DNA of 21,422 nucleotides from an uncultured Collinsella sp. (GTDB lineage: Bacteria; Actinomycetota; Coriobacteriia; Coriobacteriales; Coriobacteriaceae). A program made the translations under genes and the position numbers. The notes below the pieces were generated by a model that searched no databases, had not been told where the DNA came from, and was given only the letters and a program-made list of their open reading frames with translations. Numbering within the stretch: position 1 is the stretch's first letter; each line of letters opens with the position of its first letter. Positions 15,170 to 21,422 of this stretch are shown here, piece after piece. The DNA is taken from positions 1 to 21,422 of the forward strand of contig CABRIB010000025.1 in the NCBI GenBank assembly GCA_902470915.1. The letters run 5' to 3'.

Positions 15170-17641
15170 ATGCGGCATGTGCATATTCATGTGACGGGCA
15201 TTGTGCAGGGCGTTGGCATGCGGCCGTTTGTGTATCGCGAGGCCATTGCGTATGGCATTTGCGGATGGGTGCTCAATGCGGGCGACGGCGTGCATATCGA
15301 GGCGCACGCTTGTGCCGAGGCGGTTGACGGATTTGTCGCCGCGCTTTCTGAGCATGCGCCCGCGGCGGCTCGCGTTGAGCGAGTCGATATTGCGGATTTG
15401 GAGCCTGGCGGCTGGAGCACTGCCGATGAGCAGGGCTTTCACATTGTGGCGTCGCAGGACCAGACCGCGCACACGACGCTCGTCTCGCCCGATATCGCCA
15501 CCTGCGACGATTGCCTGCGCGAGTTGTTCGATCCCGCCGACCGACGCTATCACTACCCCTTTATCAACTGCACTAACTGCGGCCCACGCTTTACCATCAT
15601 CCGCTCGCTGCCTTACGATCGAGCGGCCACCTCGATGGACCATTTTCCCATGTGTCCCACCTGCGCTGCGGAGTATGCCGACCCACTCGACCGGCGTTTT
15701 CACGCGCAGCCCGATGCCTGCTTTGATTGCGGTCCGCATATTACGTGGCGCGAGGCTGTGAACGGCGATGCGTGCGGGAATTCGTCCGCGACACCGGCCG
15801 TCGGCACCACACGCGAGGCCAGCGACGCTATCATCGAGCGCTGCGTTGAGCTGCTGGCCAGCGGTGGCATCGTCGCCATCAAGGGCCTGGGCGGATTCCA
15901 TCTAGCCTGTGATGCTGCCAACGAGCAGGCGGTGGCCGAGTTGCGCCATCGCAAACGCCGCAGTAACAAACCACTTGCCGTCATGGTGCGCAGTCTTGCC
16001 GATGCCGGGCGCCTGTGTCATATCGACGACGCTGAACGCGATCTGCTCGCCGGCAGCATCCGCCCCATTGTGCTGCTGCGCCGGCGCACTGTTGGCGAGG
16101 GCAACGTCGGTTCCCCCGATATCCTCGCCCTCGCGCCATCTGTCGCGCACGACTTGCCCGAGCTCGGCGTCATGCTCCCCTATACACCGCTTCAACATCT
16201 GCTGCTTGTAGCTGCCGCGTCGCATGACATGCACGCGCTGGTCATGACCAGCGGAAACCTGAGCGAAGAACCCATCGAGACCGACGACGACCTTGCCTGG
16301 GAACACCTCGTTGCTGCCGGCATCGCCGACGCGTTGCTCGGCAACGACCGCGCAATTCTGTCGCGCTACGACGACTCCGTGGTACGCGTGGTCGACGGCG
16401 ACGTCATACCCGTGCGTCGCGCACGCGGATATGCGCCGCAGCCGCTGTCGTTGCCGGAGCTCAACGGCACCACGCCCTGCGTGCTCGCCTGCGGTCCGCA
16501 GCAAAAAGCCACGATCGCGCTCACGCGCGAGGACGCCAACGGTCATACGACCTGTTTTGTGTCGCAGCATATCGGCGATGTCGAAAACGGCGCGACTTTC
16601 GATGCCTGGAGCGCCGCACGCACGCGTCTGGAAAACCTCTTTGACCTGGCGGCTGCCGCCTTGGCATGCGACATGCATCCCAGCTATCTGTCGAGCCAAT
16701 GGGCGCGCGAGCAGGCACGGGAGCACAATCTGCCGCTTATCGAAGTCCAGCACCATCATGCGCACATCGCGAGCGTAATGGCAGAGGCGATTGTCGCAGG
16801 CCGGCTTGCGCCCGATGCACGCGTCCTCGGCATCGCCTTCGACGGCACGGGCGCCGGCACCGATGGCACCATATGGGGCGGTGAGTTTCTTATCTCCCGT
16901 CTCGCCGATTTTGAGCGCGTCGCGCATCTGCGCACCTGGGCGCTCCCCGGTGGCGCCGCATCCGTACACGATGCCCGCCGCAACGCCTTTGCCCTGCTCA
17001 GCGAGCTCGACCTGCTCGAGCACCCGGGAGCTGTGGGGCTCTTGAACAGCCTTGACGAGCAAACGCGCAGCATAACGGCAACGATGATCGAGCGCGGCAT
17101 CAACAGTCCGCGCACTAGCAGCATGGGTCGCCTGTTTGATGCCGCAGCCGCGATTTTGGGCATTTGCGGCCAGGCAACCTACGAGGGCGAACCCGCCATC
17201 GAGCTCGAAGCCGCCGCCTGGCGCGCGCTCGACAGCGAAATCGCCCATTTTCCCGACGACAACGCCGGCTATTCCGCATCTGACCCATCGTGGCTGGACG
17301 GCCCCTATGTTCTGGACCAGAAAGCACTCTTTGAGGCACTTTTGGGAGGAATTGAAGCCGGAGCGCCCGCCGACAGGCTCGCACTCGATTTCCATGTCGC
17401 CGTCGCGCGCTCCTCGGCGCGCATCGCCAGCGATATCTGCGTGCACGAGGGCATCGACACCGTCGCGCTCTCGGGCGGCGTGTTCATGAACCGACTTCTG
17501 CTTCAGCTTCTCACCCGCGAGCTCAAAAGCGCAGGCTTTACTGTCCTTGTCCCCCACACCGTACCCGTCAATGACGGCTGCATCGCCTACGGTCAGGCAG
17601 CAGTCGCACGCACTCGCCTCGCACAGGTCGCGCCACAATAG
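15170..17641 (+). CDS. hypF: HypF carbamoyltransferase, [NiFe]-hydrogenase maturation
   Basis: 823 residues from ATG at 15170 with GAGGGG upstream. Upstream in-frame sequence overlaps nikR and is not HypF-like. HypF uses carbamoyl phosphate and ATP to make carbamoyl-adenylate and transfers the carbamoyl to the C-terminal cysteine of HypE, the source of the cyanide ligands. Domains in order are acylphosphatase-like (1-95, GIVQGVGMRPFVYR), two zinc fingers with C112/C115, C134/C137, C162/C165 and C184/C187 in the exact family spacing, a YrdC-like domain (about 220-410, GIVAIKGLGGFHLACDA and KRRSNKPLAVMVR), and a Kae1-like domain (about 440-823, VQHHHAHIASVMAE and VALSGGVFMNRLLL). It is slightly longer than the usual 750-780. 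It is separated from nikR by a strong hairpin and from hypC by a likely promoter. Confidence 0.98.
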   Translation: MRHVHIHVTGIVQGVGMRPFVYREAIAYGICGWVLNAGDGVHIEAHACAEAVDGFVAALSEHAPAAARVERVDIADLEPGGWSTADEQGFHIVASQDQTAHTTLVSPDIATCDDCLRELFDPADRRYHYPFINCTNCGPRFTIIRSLPYDRAATSMDHFPMCPTCAAEYADPLDRRFHAQPDACFDCGPHITWREAVNGDACGNSSATPAVGTTREASDAIIERCVELLASGGIVAIKGLGGFHLACDAANEQAVAELRHRKRRSNKPLAVMVRSLADAGRLCHIDDAERDLLAGSIRPIVLLRRRTVGEGNVGSPDILALAPSVAHDLPELGVMLPYTPLQHLLLVAAASHDMHALVMTSGNLSEEPIETDDDLAWEHLVAAGIADALLGNDRAILSRYDDSVVRVVDGDVIPVRRARGYAPQPLSLPELNGTTPCVLACGPQQKATIALTREDANGHTTCFVSQHIGDVENGATFDAWSAARTRLENLFDLAAAALACDMHPSYLSSQWAREQAREHNLPLIEVQHHHAHIASVMAEAIVAGRLAPDARVLGIAFDGTGAGTDGTIWGGEFLISRLADFERVAHLRTWALPGGAASVHDARRNAFALLSELDLLEHPGAVGLLNSLDEQTRSITATMIERGINSPRTSSMGRLFDAAAAILGICGQATYEGEPAIELEAAAWRALDSEIAHFPDDNAGYSASDPSWLDGPYVLDQKALFEALLGGIEAGAPADRLALDFHVAVARSSARIASDICVHEGIDTVALSGGVFMNRLLLQLLTRELKSAGFTVLVPHTVPVNDGCIAYGQAAVARTRLAQVAPQ

Positions 17642-17687
17642 GCTGTTCGGCCAGCCCGCAAGCCGCCGTCTCACAGGCGTAACGCGT

Positions 17688-17716
17688 TTGCCCGCGAACC
17701 CCGCGAGCGCTACAAT
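17688..17716 (+). promoter_or_regulatory. Promoter for hypC-hypD-hypE
   Basis: TTGCCC (17688-17693) and TACAAT (17711-17716, five of six) are separated by exactly 17 bases, placing the start near 17723, about 50 bases before the hypC ATG. A perfect 10-bp palindrome TGAGCGCTCA (17732-17741), flanked by TGGAT and ATCCA, lies just after the expected start and could be an operator. If real, hypCDE can be expressed apart from hypF. Confidence 0.5.
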
Positions 17717-17772
17717 CAACTGATGGATTATTGAGCGCTCATCCAGCGCAAAGCGTATACAAGGGGAACAAT

Positions 17773-18033
17773 ATGTGCCTTGCCGTTCCCGGTAAAGTAG
17801 TCAAACGCGACGACGGCCTCAAGGCCACCGTCGACATGATGGGCATCGAGCGCCCCGTGTCGCTGCGGCTCGTGCCGACGGCGCAGGTTGGCGACTATAT
17901 TCTCGTACACGCCGGCTTTGGCATCCAGATTGTCGACGAGCAGGAAGCACAGGAAACGCTCGAGCTTGTTAATGCCATGTCCGAGCTGGTCGAAGAAGAC
18001 CAGCTGGCCACCAACCCGGCGGAGGCTTACTAG
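17773..18033 (+). CDS. hypC: HypC hydrogenase assembly chaperone
   Basis: 86 residues starting MCLAVPGKVVK, the diagnostic HypC N-terminus. After removal of Met, Cys2 binds the iron of the Fe(CN)2CO precursor together with HypD. The rest is a small beta-barrel (VDMMGIERPVSLRLVP, VGDYILVHAGFGIQIVDE). The start at 17773 is fixed by the need for Cys2 and by AGGGGAA upstream; the frame is open further 5' but would bury the cysteine. The stop codon overlaps the hypD start (TAGTG). Confidence 0.97.
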   Translation: MCLAVPGKVVKRDDGLKATVDMMGIERPVSLRLVPTAQVGDYILVHAGFGIQIVDEQEAQETLELVNAMSELVEEDQLATNPAEAY

Positions 18034-19145
18034 TGGCGCCCGAGCAGCCGGCTCGCTCCGGTATCGATTTCTCGGCATTCCGCGACCCCAAGCTGGCTCG
18101 CGAGCTCATCGACCGTATTCATGAGCTTGTCGGCAACCGCAGCATCAACCTTATGGAAGTCTGCGGTACGCATACCGTGAGCATTGGCCGCTATGGCTTT
18201 CGCTCCATTATGCCGACGGGACTCAAACTGCTAAGCGGCCCGGGATGCCCCGTTTGCGTCACCGCCAACCGCGACATCGATCACGCAATCGCGCTTTCCA
18301 ACATGGACGGCGCCATCATCACCACCTTTGGCGACATGATGCGCGTGCCTGGATCGTCCACCTCGCTTGCCGCGCGAAAGGCGTCGGGGCGCGACATCCG
18401 CATCGTCTACTCTCCGCTCGACGCACTCGACATTGCCGAGCAAAATTCCGAACGCCCGGTCATCTTTATGGGCGTCGGCTTTGAGACCACAACGCCCACC
18501 ATTGCCGCCGCTATCCTGGAGGCCGACGCGCGCGGGCTCCAGAACTTCTCGGTCTACTGTGCTCACAAGACCACGCCGCCGGCCCTGCGCGCGATCTCCA
18601 ACGACCCCGAGACCACCATCGACGGCTTTATCCTGCCTGGTCACGTAGCTACCATCACAGGCCTGGCACCCTTTGGGTTTTTGGTCGACGAGTTCGAAAC
18701 CCCCGGCGTGGTCACGGGATTTGAGCCGGTCGATATTCTGCAGGGCATCTGCATGCTGGTCCAGATGGTTGTCGAGAACAGGCCGGCGATTGACAACGCC
18801 TACCGCCGTGGCGTCAATGCAGACGGCAACCCCGTAGCGCGCCAGCTGGTCGAGCAGGTGTTTGAGCCGTGCGACACCACGTGGCGCGGGCTGGGACCGA
18901 TTGTCAGCTCGGGTCTTTCTATCCGACCCGAATTCGCGCGCTTTGATGCCGGCGTCCGCTTTGACGTGCCCATTGAACCGACGGTCGAACCACGCGGGTG
19001 CCGCTGCGGCGACGTGCTGCGCGGTGCCATCACGCCGAGCGACTGCCCGCTCTTTGGCCGCACCTGCACGCCCGAACACCCCGTCGGCCCCTGCATGGTG
19101 AGCTCCGAGGGCAGCTGCGCGGCGTACTTTAGATACCACGGCTAG
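18033..19145 (+). CDS. hypD: HypD, Fe-S protein of Fe(CN)2CO assembly
   Basis: 370 residues, normal for HypD. The start is GTG at 18033, supported by GGAGG at 18021-18025, seven bases upstream, and the one-base overlap with hypC. The conserved cysteine motifs are C44 in MEVCGTHTVSIGRYG and C72/C75 in SGPGCPVCVT. A further set near the C-terminus (CRCGDVLRGAITPSDCPLFGRTCTPEHPVGPCMVSSEGSC, given here only as motif positions about 323-362) includes the [4Fe-4S] ligands. Other family motifs are TTFGDMMRVPGS, GVGFETTTP and LPGHVATITG. HypD reduces the cyanate/CO2-derived ligands and holds the iron unit with HypC. Confidence 0.98.
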   Translation: MAPEQPARSGIDFSAFRDPKLARELIDRIHELVGNRSINLMEVCGTHTVSIGRYGFRSIMPTGLKLLSGPGCPVCVTANRDIDHAIALSNMDGAIITTFGDMMRVPGSSTSLAARKASGRDIRIVYSPLDALDIAEQNSERPVIFMGVGFETTTPTIAAAILEADARGLQNFSVYCAHKTTPPALRAISNDPETTIDGFILPGHVATITGLAPFGFLVDEFETPGVVTGFEPVDILQGICMLVQMVVENRPAIDNAYRRGVNADGNPVARQLVEQVFEPCDTTWRGLGPIVSSGLSIRPEFARFDAGVRFDVPIEPTVEPRGCRCGDVLRGAITPSDCPLFGRTCTPEHPVGPCMVSSEGSCAAYFRYHG

Positions 19146-19193
19146 CCCGGACGCACCCGCACGCTGGCACCACCCACGATTGGAGTTTTGGAT

Positions 19194-20228
19194 ATGTCCC
19201 ATAGCATCACCGATAGCACCGTCCTGTTGGGCCACGGCTCCGGCGGTCAGATGATGAAGCGCATTATCGATGATGTCTTTCTGGATGCCTTTGGGTCGCC
19301 CGAGCTGCTTGCGGGCAACGACGCCGGTGTCGCCGCGCTGCCCGCAAGCGGGCGAATCGCCATGTCGACCGACAGCTTTGTGGTAACGCCGCAGTTCTTC
19401 CCCGGCGGCAATATCGGTCGCCTCGCCGTATGCGGAACCGTCAACGACGTCGCGACCTCGGGCGCTAACGTGCGCTACCTGTCGTGCGGCTTTATCCTTG
19501 AAGAGGGCTATCCCATGGATAAGCTCCGCCAGATTGTGCAGACGATGGCCGAGACGGCGCACGAGGCGGGCGTGTCCATAATCACGGGCGACACCAAGGT
19601 GGTCGAGCGCGGCGGGGCCGACGGCGTCTATATCAATACCGCCGGCGTGGGCGAGGTACCCGCGGGCGTGGCGCTCAGCGGCGCAGACTGCCGGCCCGGC
19701 GATGTCATCCTGGTCTCGGGTACACTGGGCGACCACGGTATCGCCATCATGAGCCAACGCGAGGGCCTGGCGTTTTCGAGCACCATCGAAAGCGATGCCG
19801 CGCCGCTCAACCACCTGATTGCCGACGTTTTGGCCGCAGCGCCCGGCACGCGTTGCTTTCGCGACCCCACGCGCGGTGGCCTGGCGTCCACACTCAACGA
19901 GTTTGCCCAGGCCAGCGGTGTTGCCATGGAGGTCGACGAAGATGCCGTGCCCGTGCGTCCCGACGTGCAGGCCGCCTGCGAGATGCTCGGCTACGATGTG
20001 CTGCAGGTGGCAAACGAGGGCAAGATGGTCGCCGTCGTACCGGCCGAGCAAGCCGATGCCGCACTGAGCGCCATGCGCGCCGCCCACTACGGCGAGAACG
20101 CCGCCGTCATCGGTCGCGTGCTGCCGCTTGCCGAGGGCGCCCGTCCCGCCGTGCGCGTGCGCACCGGCTGGGGTTCGACCCGCATCCTCGACATGCTCGT
20201 AGGAGAGCAGCTGCCGAGAATTTGCTAA
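19194..20228 (+). CDS. hypE: HypE, carbamoyl dehydratase for cyanide ligand synthesis
   Basis: 344 residues from ATG at 19194, eight bases after GGAG (19182-19185); a TTG at 19188 is a less likely start. HypE accepts the carbamoyl group from HypF on its C-terminal cysteine and dehydrates it with ATP to a thiocyanate. The protein ends in PRIC, the required C-terminal cysteine tail. AIRS/PurM-fold motifs are seen: LLGHGSGGQMMKRII near the N-terminus, GNDAGVAAL, DSFVVTPQFFPGGNIGRLAV, CGTVNDVATSGA and DPTRGGLASTLNEFA. It lies 48 bases after hypD in the hypCDE unit. Confidence 0.98.
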   Translation: MSHSITDSTVLLGHGSGGQMMKRIIDDVFLDAFGSPELLAGNDAGVAALPASGRIAMSTDSFVVTPQFFPGGNIGRLAVCGTVNDVATSGANVRYLSCGFILEEGYPMDKLRQIVQTMAETAHEAGVSIITGDTKVVERGGADGVYINTAGVGEVPAGVALSGADCRPGDVILVSGTLGDHGIAIMSQREGLAFSSTIESDAAPLNHLIADVLAAAPGTRCFRDPTRGGLASTLNEFAQASGVAMEVDEDAVPVRPDVQAACEMLGYDVLQVANEGKMVAVVPAEQADAALSAMRAAHYGENAAVIGRVLPLAEGARPAVRVRTGWGSTRILDMLVGEQLPRIC

Positions 20229-20333
20229 CGACAAAGGCTCAGGGCTATTAAAGATATTCAGATTCCAAACATGCCCGGCACGCATGCCCAGTATCATGGG
20301 GTGCGTTTTACAACTCAAGCGGCAGGAGCACCC

Positions 20334-21002
20334 ATGGCAGCAGCTTTTTCCCATGTGATCTTTGACCTGGACGGCACCATCCTCAACACGCTCGAGGACC
20401 TGGCGGCCGCCGGCAACCATACCTGCGAGGCGCACGGCTGGCCCACGTTTGCCGTTGACGAGTACCGCTACAAGGTGGGAAACGGCATGCTCAAGCTGGT
20501 TGAGCGCTTTATGCCTGCCGAGTATGCGGGCGACAGCCGTATGTTTGAGCAAACGCTTGCCGAGTTTAGGGCTTACTACGGCGAGCACAAGGAGGACCAC
20601 ACCGCCCCCTATGCCGGTACGATCGAGATGCTCGACCGCCTGCGCGCCGCGGGCGTGCAGCTTGCCGTGCTCACTAACAAGGACCACGTCTCGGCGGCTC
20701 CGCTTATCGAGAAGTATTTTGGTTCCGAGCGCTTTGCGCTGGTACAGGGCCGTGTCGATGCGTTTCCGCCCAAGCCCGAAGCACCCGTCACGCTGCATGT
20801 GATGGAGGAGCTAGGCGCCGATCCGTCGACCACGCTCTATGTGGGCGATTCCAATGTCGATATCCTGACCGGTCACAACGCCGGCCTTAAGAGTGCGGGC
20901 GTCAGCTGGGGCTTCCGCGGCCGCGCAGAGCTGGAAGCCGCCGGCGCCGACTACGTGGTAGACACCCAGGACGAGCTCGCAGCGCTGATCCTGGGCGAGT
21001 AA
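20334..21002 (+). CDS. HAD-family phosphatase, phosphoglycolate phosphatase-like
   Basis: 222 residues, the size of Gph/PGP-type enzymes. Motif I is VIFDLDGTILNT with catalytic D11 and D13. Motif II is LAVLTNKDH, motif III the Lys in PPKPEAP, and motif IV YVGDSNVDI. A helical cap (about 20-85) fits subfamily IA. The start is ATG at 20334 with AGGAG at 20324-20328. Likely substrates are small phosphate esters such as 2-phosphoglycolate, but specificity cannot be read from motifs. It starts 105 bases after hypE on the same strand. It could be read through from hypCDE, since no terminator is seen, but has no obvious functional link. Confidence 0.93.
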   Translation: MAAAFSHVIFDLDGTILNTLEDLAAAGNHTCEAHGWPTFAVDEYRYKVGNGMLKLVERFMPAEYAGDSRMFEQTLAEFRAYYGEHKEDHTAPYAGTIEMLDRLRAAGVQLAVLTNKDHVSAAPLIEKYFGSERFALVQGRVDAFPPKPEAPVTLHVMEELGADPSTTLYVGDSNVDILTGHNAGLKSAGVSWGFRGRAELEAAGADYVVDTQDELAALILGE

Positions 21003-21043
21003 CGAGCGACACTGCTTAACGCAGCTGCGACAATTCTTCCGCG

Positions 21044-21215
21044 CGGAAAGCGCATCCCGTTTTGGAGCTCCGGAATGGGATATGCTTTCCGTTTGAGGCA
21101 CATCAGGGAAACCGCATCCCGTTTCAGAACAATATTCCGGGTCGCACTTTCCGCAACCCACCCCATCCGGAAAATGCGACCCACTATTCGGCCAAAAACC
21201 GGGTCGCGGTTTCCC
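21044..21215. repeat. 172-nt structured intergenic element, copy B
   Basis: Same six-unit layout and exactly the same length as 6040-6211. Unit 1 is CGGAAAGCGCATCCCG (21044-21059). The hairpin 21077-21091 / 21106-21120 has several mismatches. The hairpin 21137-21153 / 21168-21182 is nearly perfect, with GGGTCGCA against TGCGACCC. Unit 6 is at 21199-21215. Both hairpins have 14-nt loops. TTCGGCCAAA (21187-21196) sits at the same offset (143) as in copy A. It lies just after the HAD phosphatase gene. Confidence 0.7.
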
Positions 21216-21240
21216 AAGCACTCGATGCAACGCTGGCACA

Positions 21241-21287
21241 AGGAGTGTCCCCAACTGCCGGCAGAAAAGGAGCGTCCCCAACTGCCG
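21241..21287. repeat. Tandem pair of a 20-base repeat
   Basis: AGGAGTGTCCCCAACTGCCG (21241-21260) recurs with one base changed at 21268-21287, after a seven-base spacer. A related GTCCCC word occurs in the repeat near 1278. The role is unknown; it looks like the ends of small intergenic repeats. Confidence 0.65.
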
Positions 21288-21290
21288 CCT

Positions 21291-21328
21291 TCCCAATGAC
21301 TACTTCAGCGATGGCAACGTCGCAGGTA
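21291..21328. repeat. Short dispersed intergenic motif, copy 2
   Basis: CCCAATGACTAC followed by GGCAACGTCGCAGGTA, the same blocks in the same order as at 1278-1320, with a shorter spacer. Confidence 0.55.
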
Positions 21329-21422
21329 AAAGTGCCACTTTAAGCCAACCAAGGGAACGACGTTGTTTTGGCAACGACAGACACTATGACCCAATCCGAG
21401 GGCACTAAAAAGATAGGAGCCC

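Larger units (their letters stand above)
21003..21422. other. Gene-free right end of the window
   Basis: 420 bases without a credible gene. It holds the second copy of the 172-nt structured element, a tandem 20-base repeat, a copy of the short motif also found near 1278, and a small palindrome AAAGTG-C-CACTTT near 21329-21341. At the end, TTGTTT (21363-21368) and TATGAC (21385-21390), 16 bases apart, and an AGGAG at 21415-21419 look like a weak promoter and ribosome site for a gene beginning beyond the window. Confidence 0.55.

Noticed and set aside
14070..15170. NikR operator of the E. coli type
   Set aside because: No GTATGA-N16-TCATAC pair found here; a lone GTATGA near 6321 has no partner.
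15902..17719. 605-codon open frame on the - strand opposite hypF
   Set aside because: It is antisense to a complete hypF with all motifs; no domain in the translation.
18231..20798. 855-codon open frame on the - strand opposite hypD, hypE and the HAD gene
   Set aside because: It covers three well-supported genes in antisense, has no recognisable motif and no ribosome site; it is a codon-bias artefact.

Overview
The window is GC-rich and gene-dense, and every part of it fits a Coriobacteriia genome, most likely Collinsella or a close relative. The reasons are a dnaK-grpE-dnaJ-hspR heat-shock operon under a MerR-type HspR (an actinobacterial arrangement), an anaerobe's gene set ([NiFe]-hydrogenase maturation, a 2[4Fe-4S] ferredoxin, oxygen-sensitive NadA), and many strong intergenic hairpins. 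The genus is an inference from gene content and style, not from a marker gene. The first 44 bases are not genomic: they are an Illumina Nextera i5/Read-1 adapter left on the contig end.

Layout. 45-1087 (-) is the N-terminal part of an aconitase-superfamily hydratase, cut by the adapter. 1477-5777 (-) is the heat-shock operon dnaK-grpE-dnaJ-hspR, whose J-protein lacks the zinc-finger domain. 5778-6434 is a long gene-free region with a 172-nt structured repeat and a + strand terminator. 6435-6620 (+) is a small ferredoxin. 6859-10726 (-) is a self-contained NAD de novo operon, nadA-nadB-nadC-niaR, with a 19-bp-arm palindromic operator over its promoter. 11019-13018 (+) is a LytTR response regulator plus GHKL histidine kinase. 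13037-13612 (-) is a degenerate uracil-DNA-glycosylase-like protein. 13749-14069 (+) is thioredoxin. 14291-20228 (+) is a nickel/hydrogenase block: a small helical protein, a NikR with a His/Cys-rich N-terminal tail, then hypF, hypC, hypD and hypE. 20334-21002 (+) is a HAD phosphatase. 21003-21422 is gene-free and holds a second copy of the 172-nt element plus other short repeats.

How the parts work together. NiaR is encoded last in the operon it probably represses, closing a nicotinate-responsive loop on quinolinate synthesis (NadB, NadA) and its conversion to NaMN (NadC). HypF, HypE, HypC and HypD build and carry the Fe(CN)2CO unit of [NiFe]-hydrogenase. The nickel-insertion pair HypA/HypB and the hydrogenase itself are not here. 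NikR next to hypF and the small MHD-starting protein point to nickel control of this block.

The most unusual material is between genes. Two diverged copies of a 172-nt element keep the same length, six alternating inverted units and 14-nt hairpin loops. A bistable two-hairpin or one-long-hairpin structure lies between nikR and hypF. A roughly 100-nt branched hairpin sits between the convergent ferredoxin and NAD operons. No CRISPR array, tRNA, rRNA, transposase or phage gene was seen.
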